A stretch of 64,000 nt of DNA from positions 62,001 through 126,000 of the forward strand of contig PHEH01000001.1 in NCBI GenBank assembly GCA_002841155.1. The letters run 5' to 3'. The notes beneath the pieces are model-generated. The model saw only the letters and a list, made by a program, of their open reading frames with translations, was not told the DNA's origin and searched no databases. Positions 56,324-64,000 of the stretch are shown here, in pieces (position 1 is the first letter of the stretch; each line of letters opens with the position of its first letter). The DNA is from Alphaproteobacteria bacterium HGW-Alphaproteobacteria-18. Its GTDB lineage: Bacteria; Pseudomonadota; Alphaproteobacteria; Caulobacterales; Hyphomonadaceae. A program made the translations under genes and the position numbers.

Positions 56324-56893
56324 TCATATGATTCTAGCTGTTTGAGCCACCAGCCAGAGGCCGATAACAAGAAATAGCAGCGCCGCAATAATCCGCACAA
56401 CCTTGAGAGGCACACGGCGGATCAGCTCCTGTCCGAGGAGCACTGCCGGCACGTTTGCCAGCATCATGCCCAGCGTCGTGCCAAGCGTCACCATGACAAG
56501 ATCATTGAACCGGGCGCTGAGAGCGACCGTGGCCAGCTGCGTCTTGTCCCCCATTTCCACCAGGAAGAAGGCGATCACGGTCGTCAGGAAGGCGCCGAAA
56601 CGGGCAGGCTTGTCTTCAACATCGTCCAGCTTGTCCGGGATCAGCGTCCAGGCGGCCATGGCAATGAATGAGGCGGCGATCAGATAGCGGAACCAGTCGC
56701 CTTCCAGAAACGCAGCGGCTTGGGCCCCTACAAAAGCTGCCAGAAAATGGTTGGCCAGGGTGGCCACCAGAATGCCCAGAATGATCGGAATGGGCCGCTT
56801 GAAACGGGTCGCCAGAACAATTGCCAGCAATTGTGTCTTGTCGCCAATCTCGGCGAGCGCAACGACGGCGGTCGAGGTGAATAGGGCTTCCAC
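56324..56893 (-). CDS. mneA: UPF0016 (GDT1/TMEM165) manganese exporter
   Basis: 189-residue inner-membrane exporter of the UPF0016 family. Two inverted repeats each carry the ion motif ExGDKT: VVALAEIGDKTQLLAI (about 11-26) and FFLVEMGDKTQLATVALSARF (about 108-128). Bacterial members export manganese. GTG at 56893 is the start, with GGAGA upstream. The upstream yybP-ykoY element (56966-57083) makes manganese induction very likely. Confidence 0.92.
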   Translation of the reverse strand: MEALFTSTAVVALAEIGDKTQLLAIVLATRFKRPIPIILGILVATLANHFLAAFVGAQAAAFLEGDWFRYLIAASFIAMAAWTLIPDKLDDVEDKPARFGAFLTTVIAFFLVEMGDKTQLATVALSARFNDLVMVTLGTTLGMMLANVPAVLLGQELIRRVPLKVVRIIAALLFLVIGLWLVAQTARII

Positions 56894-56965
56894 GAGGATA
56901 GTCTCCGGGCCGGGCAGTTATGTGAGTCCAACGACATCGCATCCTCGCCCGGCATGGCAGGAAGC

Positions 56966-57083
56966 GACGTCATTGGTCTCGCCCGAACGGTATCACCCGC
57001 TCCTTCCGCACCATGGCCTCTCGACCAAGCATGTTGACACGGAAACCCGCCTTTCGGCGGCTGGCTACTCCCCAGATGACGCA
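56966..57083 (-). ncRNA. yybP-ykoY manganese riboswitch
   Basis: On the minus strand the 5' side has GGGGAGTAGCC (plus-strand 57063-57073), followed by a GCCGAAAGGC hairpin and GTGTCAACATGCT. The 3' side has GGGCGAGACC (56975-56984), and ends ATGACG (56968-56973), which pairs with CGTCAT (57076-57081) to close the P1 helix. These are the conserved blocks of the class (as in E. coli alx/mntP leaders). It lies 73 bases before the UPF0016 start, so Mn2+ binding should raise exporter expression. Confidence 0.9.
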
Positions 57084-57212
57084 GGCCGATTAGCTTGGAA
57101 CCGCCAGCAAGGCAAGCCCGCCAGAGCAAAGCAGGCATCTGAGCCTTGAGAATGCGATCCGGGCCTGTCAGGGAATTGCTGCGCGGGTGCGGGTGCCCGA
57201 TAGACAAGCAAA

Positions 57213-57227
57213 TGTAATATTATTACA
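57213..57227 (+). promoter_or_regulatory. Zur-like operator of the DUF3299 gene
   Basis: TGTAATA-T-TATTACA is a perfect dyad 24-38 bases before ATG 57251. It matches 14 of 15 bases of the site in front of the zinc-type TonB receptor at 7.0 kb, pointing to a common zinc-responsive repressor. Confidence 0.7.
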
Positions 57228-57250
57228 AAACGGTCTGTTCCTGCTCTGGT

Positions 57251-57982
57251 ATGAGGTGTTTCGTTTTGAGGTCTCTGGCGGCAAGTTTTCTGGCTCTCCT
57301 GATCGCCGCCTGCGGCAGCGGCGCGCCTGCGGACAGCGGTTCTGACTTGGTTGAGCCTCCCCCCATGCCGGAAGGCGCCATATCGGAAACCTTCGACCGG
57401 CCGTCGCCCGCTGCCTATGTAAACGAACCGGCCGTGGCCGCAGCCCCGGACTCCGGTGGCGCGAACGGCTATTGGGGCGTCCGGGAAGGCGAGCCTCTGC
57501 CGATCATTTGGGAAGACCTCATGCCCGCCGGGTCGGGAGAGGCGCTGGAGCAGGAATACGCCGAATTCTACAAGGCCCTCGAAGCGCGCTATGCCAGCAA
57601 GTTGTCCGGCGAGGGGCTGGACGCCATCGAAGAGGGGTCTGATCTCGACTACATGCCTCAGCTGGGCGGCTTCGATACGGTGCCGGAGCTCGACGGCATG
57701 CTGGTGCGCATTCCGGGCTATGTCGTGCCCTTTGATTTCAATCTCAAGAACAGGCAGGCGAGCTTCCTTCTGGCGCCATACATGGGCGCGTGTATCCACA
57801 CGCCGCCGCCCCCACCGAACCAGATCATCCATGTCGAGGCTGATCCTGCGGTGAAGATCGACGATATCTGGGTCGCCTACTGGCTGGAGGGCACGCTGAC
57901 GGCCGAGACACAGGAAACCGACCTCGCCGCCGCGGCCTACACGCTGAAGCTCACCCGGATTGAGCCTTACGGCGTACCCTGA
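57251..57982 (+). CDS. DUF3299 lipoprotein
   Basis: 243-residue lipoprotein (signal ending IAACGSG). The DUF3299 domain covers about 140-240 and contains the diagnostic SFLLAPYMGACIHTPPPPPNQ, whose Cys and His could bind a metal, preceded by RIPGYVVPFDFN. In Vibrio/Shewanella, DUF3299 proteins occur in zinc-regulated operons, which fits the Zur-like site upstream. Here it stands alone after the manganese exporter. Role is probably in zinc handling in the periplasm. Confidence 0.82.
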   Translation: MRCFVLRSLAASFLALLIAACGSGAPADSGSDLVEPPPMPEGAISETFDRPSPAAYVNEPAVAAAPDSGGANGYWGVREGEPLPIIWEDLMPAGSGEALEQEYAEFYKALEARYASKLSGEGLDAIEEGSDLDYMPQLGGFDTVPELDGMLVRIPGYVVPFDFNLKNRQASFLLAPYMGACIHTPPPPPNQIIHVEADPAVKIDDIWVAYWLEGTLTAETQETDLAAAAYTLKLTRIEPYGVP

Positions 57983-58018
57983 GCAGTTTGCGGATCGTCA
58001 GTCCTTGTCGCCTTCAGA

Positions 58019-58573
58019 TCAGCGCGGCTCGCCTGGGGCGCCGGGAAGATCGGTCACCGCGCCCACATCCAGAACCGGCGAAGCGTCGATGTCGGCCGCG
58101 CCCAGCAGCGACACAAGCCGGACTAGCGCTGCGTTGATATAGGCCTGCTCCCATTCGGGCAGGTGCGCAAAACGGCTGCCAAACTCCGCTTGCAGAAGAT
58201 CCGGCGCGCCAGCCAGTGTGTGGCGCCCTTCCGGCGTAATCTGAACCATCACCGTGCGGCGGTCCGCATCGCCACGGGCACGCAGGATCAGTCCGCGTGC
58301 CTGAAGCTTGTCGAGCAGGATGGAAATCGTTGCCTGTTTCAGGCCAGCCGCCCTGGCGAGTTCACCCGGCTGCGCGCCGCCCCTCTGGGATAGCTCTTTC
58401 AGAACGACAAGTTGAGAAGGCGTAAGGCTCGTATCCCGCGCCAGGGAACGTGAATTGGCCTCCACAGCCTTGAGAATGCGGCGGAGCGAAATCAGCGCCT
58501 GTTCGGACGCATCATGCTTTGAATCGGGTGCGGAGAGCTGAGCGATCATGGTTTCAATGTAGTGAGTTTCCAT
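58019..58573 (-). CDS. MarR-family regulator (EctR-like)
   Basis: 184-residue winged-helix protein of the MarR family: LTPSQLVVLKELSQRGGAQPGELARAAGLKQATISILLDKLQARGLILRARGDADRRTVMVQITPEG. It is divergent from ectA, exactly where EctR1 repressors of the ectoine operon sit in methylotrophs and many marine bacteria, so control of ectABCD is probable. Two palindromic sites lie in the shared spacer. Another MarR role cannot be excluded. Confidence 0.82.
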   Translation of the reverse strand: METHYIETMIAQLSAPDSKHDASEQALISLRRILKAVEANSRSLARDTSLTPSQLVVLKELSQRGGAQPGELARAAGLKQATISILLDKLQARGLILRARGDADRRTVMVQITPEGRHTLAGAPDLLQAEFGSRFAHLPEWEQAYINAALVRLVSLLGAADIDASPVLDVGAVTDLPGAPGEPR

Positions 58574-58580
58574 TGAGGAA

Positions 58581-58591
58581 CAAATAATTTG
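58581..58591. promoter_or_regulatory. Palindrome upstream of the EctR-like gene
   Basis: CAAAT-A-ATTTG is a perfect dyad eight bases before the MarR start. Its half-site recurs in the ectA promoter dyad at 58678-58690, suggesting one EctR-like protein binds both. Confidence 0.5.
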
Positions 58592-58671
58592 TATATCTAA
58601 ATAATTGCCCGATCCCCTGCGCTATCGGGGCGTCTGGAGGGTTCTCATTATGTATATGCAGGGCTCTGGGG

Positions 58672-58707
58672 TTGACAATTTGGCCCAAATAACAATTTGA
58701 CGGTCAA
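58672..58707 (+). promoter_or_regulatory. ectA promoter region with two dyads
   Basis: TTGACA (58672-58677) can serve as a -35. ATTTGG-C-CCAAAT (58678-58690) is a perfect dyad directly after it and TTGAC-G-GTCAA (58697-58707) a second, both within 60 bases of ATG 58731. They are plausible EctR binding sites controlling salt-dependent ect expression. Confidence 0.55.
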
Positions 58708-58730
58708 AATAATAAAGCAAGGGAGCCGTC

Positions 58731-59300
58731 ATGCCTGATGAGGCCACCACACTGAGCGGGACAGATACCGTCCCAGACCGAAGTTTGCCCGCGGGCGCCG
58801 CCGACATCCAGATCGGGGCGCCGGGGCCAGAAGACGCCGCTGAAATTCACGCGCTGATTGCGGCTTGTCCGCCACTTGATACCAACTCGCTGTATGCGAA
58901 CCTGATCCAGTGTACGCATTTTGCAGACTCCTGCGCCGTTGCGCGCCGGGGCGGCAAGATTGTCGGCTGGATCTCCGGCCATCGCCCGCCCGGTAAAAAC
59001 GACACCTATTTCCTCTGGCAGGTGGCGGTGCATCCCGATGCGCGCGGCAAATCCCTGCCCAAGCGCATGCTGGGCGACATCCTCTCCCGCCGCGCGCAGG
59101 CAGGTGTTTCCCGGCTGGAAACCTCGATCACCCGAACCAATGAAGCCTCCTGGGGGCTTTTCCGCAGTGTCGCAAGCTGGCTGTCGGCCCCCTTGCGCGA
59201 GGAGCTGTGGTTTGATCGCCAGCGCCATTTCGGGGGTCAGCACGACACCGAATTTCTTGTGACGATCGGCCCTTTCGCGGGGCCGAAGTCTTCGGGCTGA
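58731..59300 (+). CDS. ectA: L-2,4-diaminobutyrate N-acetyltransferase
   Basis: Second enzyme of ectoine synthesis: acetylates L-2,4-diaminobutyrate at the gamma-amino group. The 189-residue GNAT protein has the acetyl-CoA motif in YFLWQVAVHPDARGKSLPKRML (about 97-118), and the ectoine-specific CPPLDTNSLYANLIQCTHF. GGGAG precedes the ATG. Start of the ectABCD-ask operon. Confidence 0.96.
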   Translation: MPDEATTLSGTDTVPDRSLPAGAADIQIGAPGPEDAAEIHALIAACPPLDTNSLYANLIQCTHFADSCAVARRGGKIVGWISGHRPPGKNDTYFLWQVAVHPDARGKSLPKRMLGDILSRRAQAGVSRLETSITRTNEASWGLFRSVASWLSAPLREELWFDRQRHFGGQHDTEFLVTIGPFAGPKSSG

Positions 59301-59341
59301 ACCGTCAGCCAGCTGAACGAAATCTAAAAAAGGAGCCATCA

Positions 59342-60637
59342 ATGGCTTATGAACATGCATCTGCCCCTGCGAATATCTTTGAGCGCCGCGAATCCCGTGT
59401 GCGCAGCTATTGCCGGTCGTTCCCGGCCGTATTCAAGGCTGCGCGCGGATCGCATCTGATCGCTGAAGATGGCACCCGGTATATCGACTTCCTGTCGGGC
59501 TGCTCCACGCTGAATTACGGGCATAACCATCCCGAACTGAAGCAGGCCCTCCTCGATTATATCGCCGCTGATGGTGTCGCCCATGGCCTGGACATGCACA
59601 CGCGCGCCAAGGCCCGCTTTCTGAACACTTTTGAGCGGCTTATCCTGAAGCCGCGCGGCATGGATCATCGTGTGCTGTTTCCGGGGCCAACGGGCGCCAA
59701 CGCCGTGGAAGCTGCGCTGAAAACTGCGCGGAAAGTCACGGGACGGACGAATGTGATCGCCTTCACCAATGGCTTCCACGGCATGACCCTTGGCGCGCTC
59801 GCCGCGACGGGCAATTCCGGCAAGCGCGGCGGGGCAGGCGTTCCGCTCACAGGCGTCACGCATGAAGCCTTCGATGGCTATTTCGGGGAAGAGACCGATA
59901 CCGCAGACCAGCTTGACCGCCGGCTGTCAGATCCCTCCTCGGGTCTCGACAAGCCCGCCGCGATCATCGTGGAGACCGTGCAGGGGGAGGGCGGCCTGAA
60001 TGTCGCCTCCGATGCCTGGCTGCGCAAGATCGAGAAGATCGCCCGCAAGCATGGCGCCCTCTTCATCATTGATGACATTCAGGCGGGTATTGGCCGTACG
60101 GGTGGCTTCTTCAGCTTTGAAAAAGCCGGCGTGACGCCCGACATCGTGACGCTTGCCAAATCCCTCTCCGGCCTTGGTCTGCCCTTTGCGCTGACATTGA
60201 TCCGTCCACAGCATGATCTCTGGAAGCCTGGCGAACACAACGGAACCTTCCGCGGCAACAACCACGCCTTTGTGACCGCTGCCAGGTCGCTGGAGCTTTT
60301 CTGGGCCGATGACGCCTTCGAGAAGGAAACGGCCGTCAAGGCAGCACGTCTGCGCAGCGGGCTGGAAAAGATTGCCGCCACGGCTTCGTTTGCAGGCCGT
60401 CTCAAAGGGCGCGGCATGATGTCGGGCATAGAGATGGAAAGCGGCGAAATCGCTGCCGAAATCTGCGCCGAATGCTTCCAGAACGGCCTCATTATCGAGA
60501 CCAGCGGCAGCCAGGATGAAGTCGTCAAGGTGCTCGCGCCGCTCACGATCAGCGATGCTGATCTCGATGCCGGCCTGAAAATTCTTTCCGATGCTGTGCG
60601 CGCTGTCAGCGCCCGCCGGCAGAAATCCGCAGCCTGA
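59342..60637 (+). CDS. ectB: L-2,4-diaminobutyrate:2-oxoglutarate aminotransferase
   Basis: First committed enzyme: makes L-2,4-diaminobutyrate from aspartate semialdehyde and glutamate using PLP. The 431-residue class III aminotransferase shows GANAVEAALKTARK, FHGMTLGALAATGN, the PLP Asp in FIIDDIQAGIGRTG and the Schiff-base Lys in TLAKSLSG (about 272-275). The spacing to ectA is 41 bases, with an AGGAG site. Confidence 0.96.
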   Translation: MAYEHASAPANIFERRESRVRSYCRSFPAVFKAARGSHLIAEDGTRYIDFLSGCSTLNYGHNHPELKQALLDYIAADGVAHGLDMHTRAKARFLNTFERLILKPRGMDHRVLFPGPTGANAVEAALKTARKVTGRTNVIAFTNGFHGMTLGALAATGNSGKRGGAGVPLTGVTHEAFDGYFGEETDTADQLDRRLSDPSSGLDKPAAIIVETVQGEGGLNVASDAWLRKIEKIARKHGALFIIDDIQAGIGRTGGFFSFEKAGVTPDIVTLAKSLSGLGLPFALTLIRPQHDLWKPGEHNGTFRGNNHAFVTAARSLELFWADDAFEKETAVKAARLRSGLEKIAATASFAGRLKGRGMMSGIEMESGEIAAEICAECFQNGLIIETSGSQDEVVKVLAPLTISDADLDAGLKILSDAVRAVSARRQKSAA

Positions 60638-60649
60638 AGGAGATAGAGA

Positions 60650-61057
60650 ATGATCGTCAGAGATCTCGCAAAAGCAAATCTTACGGACCGCCGCGTTGAC
60701 AGCGAAGGATGGTCTTCTGTCCGCCTGCTTTTGAAAGATGATGGTATGGGATTTTCCTTCCACATCACCACCATCCATGCCGGCGCCGAGCTGCACATGC
60801 ACTACAAGAACCATCTTGAAAGTGTGTTCTGCATGGAAGGCAAAGGATCAATCACGGATCTGGCCACGGGCGAGACCCATGAGATACGCCCAGGCGTAAT
60901 GTACGCCCTGAACAAGAACGACAAGCATGTCCTGCGCGCTGATGCAGCGGCCCCAATGATCATGGCCTGCGTCTTCAATCCGCCAGTGACAGGCAAGGAA
61001 GTGCATGGCGCGGACGGGGCCTATCCCGCTGATGCCGCACTGGAAAACTCTGTCTGA
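60650..61057 (+). CDS. ectC: L-ectoine synthase
   Basis: Cyclises N-gamma-acetyl-diaminobutyrate to ectoine. The 135-residue cupin starts MIVRDLAKA, and has [59 protein letters not shown], the intact iron/substrate pocket of EctC. It follows ectB by 12 bases. Confidence 0.97.
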   Translation: MIVRDLAKANLTDRRVDSEGWSSVRLLLKDDGMGFSFHITTIHAGAELHMHYKNHLESVFCMEGKGSITDLATGETHEIRPGVMYALNKNDKHVLRADAAAPMIMACVFNPPVTGKEVHGADGAYPADAALENSV

Positions 61058-61070
61058 AGGGAGAGACATC

Positions 61071-62015
61071 ATGATGACCCAAGCAGACCAGGACTTTTAC
61101 CCTTCGCGGCAAAAGCCTCAGCCGGAATGGCTGGAGCGCCGCGACCCCGTTGTGCACGGGCAGGCCGGCCAGGAACCACCGGTAGACCGTGCACTGATTG
61201 AACAATTTGTGCGCGATGGATTCATCGTGCTGGAAGATGTCTTTTCGCCGGAAGAGGTGAAGGGGCTTGTCCGGGAAGCTGATGCCCTGCGTGAGCGTGG
61301 GGGCCTCATTCCCGAAAGCCGGATCACCGAGCGCGGAATGGAAGGCGCAGATGCCGTCCGCTCTGTCTTTGCGCCGCATCGCCAGTCCGATGTGTTCGAG
61401 CGTCTTGCCGCTGATGAGCGCCTCTCGGGCCTCGCGCGTTTCATTCTGGGCGATGATGTTTACATCCACCAGTCGCGGATCAACTATAAGCCCGCTTTTC
61501 GCGGCAAGGATTTCTACTGGCATTCGGACTTTGAAACCTGGCACACCGAAGATGGCATGCCACGCATGCGCGCCATTTCGATGTCAGTGATGCTCACGGA
61601 CAATCACCCCCAGTCCGGGCCAACCATGTTCATGCCGGGCAGCCATATGAACTTTGTCACCTGCGTGGGCGAAACGCCGGATGATCATTACCGCTCCTCC
61701 CTGAAGAAGCAGGAATACGGCGTCCCCGATGGAGACAGCCTGACGAAGCTTGCCAAAGAAGGCGGGATTGTCGGCCCGGCGCCGAAGGCCGGTTCTGTGG
61801 TGATCTTCGACTGCAACACGATGCACGGTTCCAACAGCAATATTACGCCCTATGAGCGCATCAATGCCTTCTTCGTGTTCAATGCCTGGAGCAATCGCCT
61901 GGTCGATCCTTTTGGCGAGACAAAGCCCCGCCCGGAATTTGTCGCCCACCGTCAGGTAAAGGAACCCATCCGCCCTCTGAAGGCCCTTCCGCCGCTCCCC
62001 CTGGGAGGCCGATAA
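61071..62015 (+). CDS. ectD: Ectoine 5-hydroxylase
   Basis: Fe(II)/2-oxoglutarate dioxygenase that converts ectoine to 5-hydroxyectoine. The 314-residue protein has the signature FYWHSDFETWHTEDGMPRMRA, which holds the HxD metal site (His and Asp of WHSD), the His in MHGSNSNITPYER and the 2OG Arg after it. ATG 61071 is preceded by GGGAGAG; ATG 61074 is equally possible. Presence indicates hydroxyectoine production. Confidence 0.96.
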   Translation: MMTQADQDFYPSRQKPQPEWLERRDPVVHGQAGQEPPVDRALIEQFVRDGFIVLEDVFSPEEVKGLVREADALRERGGLIPESRITERGMEGADAVRSVFAPHRQSDVFERLAADERLSGLARFILGDDVYIHQSRINYKPAFRGKDFYWHSDFETWHTEDGMPRMRAISMSVMLTDNHPQSGPTMFMPGSHMNFVTCVGETPDDHYRSSLKKQEYGVPDGDSLTKLAKEGGIVGPAPKAGSVVIFDCNTMHGSNSNITPYERINAFFVFNAWSNRLVDPFGETKPRPEFVAHRQVKEPIRPLKALPPLPLGGR

Positions 62016-62016
62016 G

Positions 62017-63465
62017 ATGAAGCGCACCGTCGAAAAGATCGGTGGCACATCGATTTCCAACACGAAAGTCGTGCTGGAAAATGTGCTGATTGGTGGCCGC
62101 AAGGGCCCTGATCTCTATAACCGTATCTTCGTTGTGTCGGCCTATTCGGGCATGACGAACCGTCTGCTTGAACACAAGAAATCCGGCGAGCCCGGCGTGT
62201 TCAGCCTGTTTGCGGGCGCGGGTAATAAATGGGCCTGGACTGAAGCGCTCGCCGCCGTCGCCGGATCTATGGAAGCGAAGAATGCCGAGATGTTCGGTGG
62301 TGAGCCTGAGCAGGCTGCCGCAGACCATTTTGTGCGGGAGCGGATCGAAGACGTCCGCAACTGCCTGATCGACCTGCATCGTCTGTGTTCCTATGGTCAG
62401 TTCCGGCTCGACGAAAACCTCACCACCGTGAAGGAAGTGCTCTCTTCGCTCGGTGAGGCGCATTCGGCGTTCAACACCGCGCTTCTGCTCCAGAAACACG
62501 GCGTCAACGCCCGCGCAATTGACCTGACCGGCTGGCGGGACGAACGCGACATGACCCTGGAAGAACGTATGGAAGACGCGCTCAGCGGCATCGACCTTGC
62601 CAGCGAGCTTCCCATCGTTACCGGCTATGCCAGCAGCCGCGACGGCCTCGTCCGCCAGTTTGGCCGCGGCTATACAGAGATCACCTTTTCGCGCCTTGCG
62701 GCCTTCGTCAAAGCCGACGAAGCGATCATCCACAAGGAGTTCCACCTCTCCAGCGCCGATCCAAACCTCGTCGGTCAGGACAGGGTCCGCAAGATTGGCC
62801 TCACCAATTTCGACGTGGCAGACCAGCTCTCCAATATGGGCATGGAAGCGGTCCACCCGAAAGCCGCCAAGATCCTGCGGCAGGCCGGCATCCCCTTGCG
62901 CGTCAAGAACACCTTCGACCCCCAGGATGGCGGCACCGTCATCTGTGCCAACTACGCCCCGGAAAACCCTCGCGCCGAAATCGTCACCGGCCTCAAGGGC
63001 GTCTTCGCGCTGGAAGTGTTCGACCAGGATATGGTCGGCGAGAAGGGCTATGACGCGGCCATTCTTGACGCGTTGACCCGGCATTCCATCCGTATCGTGT
63101 CGAAATGCTCCAACGCCAACACGATCACGCATTACGTTGAAGGCAGCCGCAAGGCGCTCAAACGCGCCGCTGCCGATATCGAGGCAAAGCTCCCCGGCGC
63201 AGAAGTCTCCACCAGCCGCGTTGCCATCGTTTCGGTCATCGGCGCAGACATCAACGTGCCCGGCATCACGGCCAAAGCCCTGACCGCCCTGCATGACGCC
63301 GATGTTCCGATCATCGGTCTCCACCAGGTCTCCCGGAAAACCGACATTCAGGCGGTGATCCAGGAGGATGACTTCGACAAGGCCATCTGCGCCCTGCATG
63401 AGGCCTTGGTCGAGCAGGTGAGCGTTGCCGCGCCCCGCGCTGAGGCATTGCGCCCGGCGGCATGA
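62017..63465 (+). CDS. ask: Ectoine-pathway aspartate kinase
   Basis: 482-residue aspartokinase of the Ask_Ect type that feeds aspartyl phosphate to the ectoine pathway and is usually less sensitive to feedback. The N-terminal KIGGTSISNTK replaces the standard KFGGTSV, as in Ask_Ect. Two ACT domains lie at about 320-460 (VFALEVFDQDMVG, VAIVSVIGADI). It starts one base after ectD and its stop overlaps the next gene (ATGA). Confidence 0.95.
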   Translation: MKRTVEKIGGTSISNTKVVLENVLIGGRKGPDLYNRIFVVSAYSGMTNRLLEHKKSGEPGVFSLFAGAGNKWAWTEALAAVAGSMEAKNAEMFGGEPEQAAADHFVRERIEDVRNCLIDLHRLCSYGQFRLDENLTTVKEVLSSLGEAHSAFNTALLLQKHGVNARAIDLTGWRDERDMTLEERMEDALSGIDLASELPIVTGYASSRDGLVRQFGRGYTEITFSRLAAFVKADEAIIHKEFHLSSADPNLVGQDRVRKIGLTNFDVADQLSNMGMEAVHPKAAKILRQAGIPLRVKNTFDPQDGGTVICANYAPENPRAEIVTGLKGVFALEVFDQDMVGEKGYDAAILDALTRHSIRIVSKCSNANTITHYVEGSRKALKRAAADIEAKLPGAEVSTSRVAIVSVIGADINVPGITAKALTALHDADVPIIGLHQVSRKTDIQAVIQEDDFDKAICALHEALVEQVSVAAPRAEALRPAA

Positions 63466-64000
63466 CGCGCCTCCTCGGCAGGCCGGGGCTGGTCCTGTCC
63501 GGACACGGCGGATTTGCGGTCTACCGGAACATCCTCGTTCTGGTGGCCGCCCTGACGCTCCTGCAAGGCGCCATGGCGGCGCTCGCCATGGTGATGTCGC
63601 TGAAGCTGCTCGCCAATGGCGTGGCGGAAACCGGCATCGGTCTCGTCGCGTCTGCCTATTCGGCGGGCTTCCTCGGTGGCACGCTGATCGCGCCACTCGA
63701 AATCCGCCGCATCGGCCATATCCGCACCTTCACGCTGCTGGCGGGCATTTGCGCGCTTGCAGCGCTGATGCTGCCCATCGCCGGGGGCGAGATCGTGATC
63801 TGGTCGCTGCTGCTGGCGCTCGCCGGGGCAGGGGCCGCCGGCATGCTCACCGCCGGAGAAAGCTGGATCGCCAATGCCGCCCCGCCCGAGAAGCGCGGCG
63901 CCATCCTCGGCTTTTACCATATGGTCTCCAAGACCGGCGCGATTGCGGCGCCCTTCCTGGTCGCGGCGGTGTTGTCCGGCCTTGGCGCCTTCATGGTGGT
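63462..64000 (+). CDS. MFS transporter, 3'-partial at window end
   Basis: Open frame from ATG 63462 (overlapping the ask stop) to the window edge, 179 codons without stop. The start reads TRLLGRPGLVLSGHGGF, followed by five or six hydrophobic segments with the MFS loop motif APLEIRRIGHIR between helices 2 and 3 and ESWIANAAPPEKRGAILGFY after helix 4, typical of the YcaD-like group. It is the sixth gene of the ectoine operon and so may export or recycle ectoines (inference); no member of the group has that assigned. Confidence 0.85.
   Translation, partial: MTRLLGRPGLVLSGHGGFAVYRNILVLVAALTLLQGAMAALAMVMSLKLLANGVAETGIGLVASAYSAGFLGGTLIAPLEIRRIGHIRTFTLLAGICALAALMLPIAGGEIVIWSLLLALAGAGAAGMLTAGESWIANAAPPEKRGAILGFYHMVSKTGAIAAPFLVAAVLSGLGAFMV

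Noticed and set aside
61879..63696. A 605-codon minus frame across ask
   Set aside because: Antisense to ask and the end of ectD; Gly/Arg/Asp-rich with no domains, whereas the + strand encodes intact enzymes.

Overview
The window is a 64 kb stretch of high-GC chromosome from an alphaproteobacterium, most likely a marine or brackish Hyphomonadaceae-type organism (Hyphomonas or a relative). This is inferred from the GTA-style terminase, several TonB-dependent receptors, a CIRCE-controlled groESL, CaiB/acyl-CoA/SDR lipid genes and a complete ectoine/hydroxyectoine operon. No 16S gene is present, so the genus is a guess.

Layout. 0-1.7 kb: a small/large terminase pair of gene-transfer-agent type without the rest of the packaging cluster downstream. 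1.7-4.8 kb: REP-like palindromes, a 16-base G tract, then amn-cdd and a tyrosine-phosphatase-like gene. 4.8-7.0 kb: a zinc-type TonB receptor with His/Asp-rich loops and a Zur-like operator. 7-24.7 kb: mostly housekeeping genes (SDR, M19 dipeptidase-NhaC, purB, recJ, tRNA-Glu, double cold-shock protein, acyl-CoA synthetase, groES-groEL, a diguanylate cyclase, a CoA transferase, rpsD, ppk2). 24.7-30.6 kb: a DUF2807 protein with a promoter-embedded operator, a GlxA-type regulator divergent from a DJ-1/PfpI enzyme, grxD-rimO and a nitronate monooxygenase.

30.9-43.7 kb is an uptake-and-degradation locus: ECF sigma factor, FecR, an STN-domain TonB receptor, three secreted amidohydrolases and an alanine/glycine-type sodium symporter. 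It is flanked by an Asp/Glu racemase-family gene divergent from an Lrp/AsnC regulator. It looks built to capture, cleave and import an amino-acid conjugate or peptide, and is the best candidate for an undescribed pathway.

43.7-50.8 kb is a degraded genomic island abutting tRNA-Leu(CAG). It holds an arsR-permease-thioredoxin-acetolactate-decarboxylase-like operon, a broken cation-diffusion-facilitator gene, an FMN reductase, a CPBP protease with a serine hydrolase, a truncated Tat/lipoprotein gene, and an in-frame chimera of a tRNA-type integrase with the conjugation protein TrbL. 50.9-53.3 kb carries a VirD4/TraG-like ATPase without the usual N-terminal membrane anchor plus an unknown partner.

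53.4-58 kb is a metal-homeostasis stretch: lipoprotein Fe/Mn SOD, a PiuC-type hydroxylase divergent from a lipoprotein across a Fur-like site, an ArsR regulator, a UPF0016 manganese exporter preceded by a yybP-ykoY manganese riboswitch, and a DUF3299 lipoprotein behind a site almost identical to the Zur-like site at 7.0 kb. The window closes with ectR-ectABCD-ask and an MFS transporter that runs off the end.
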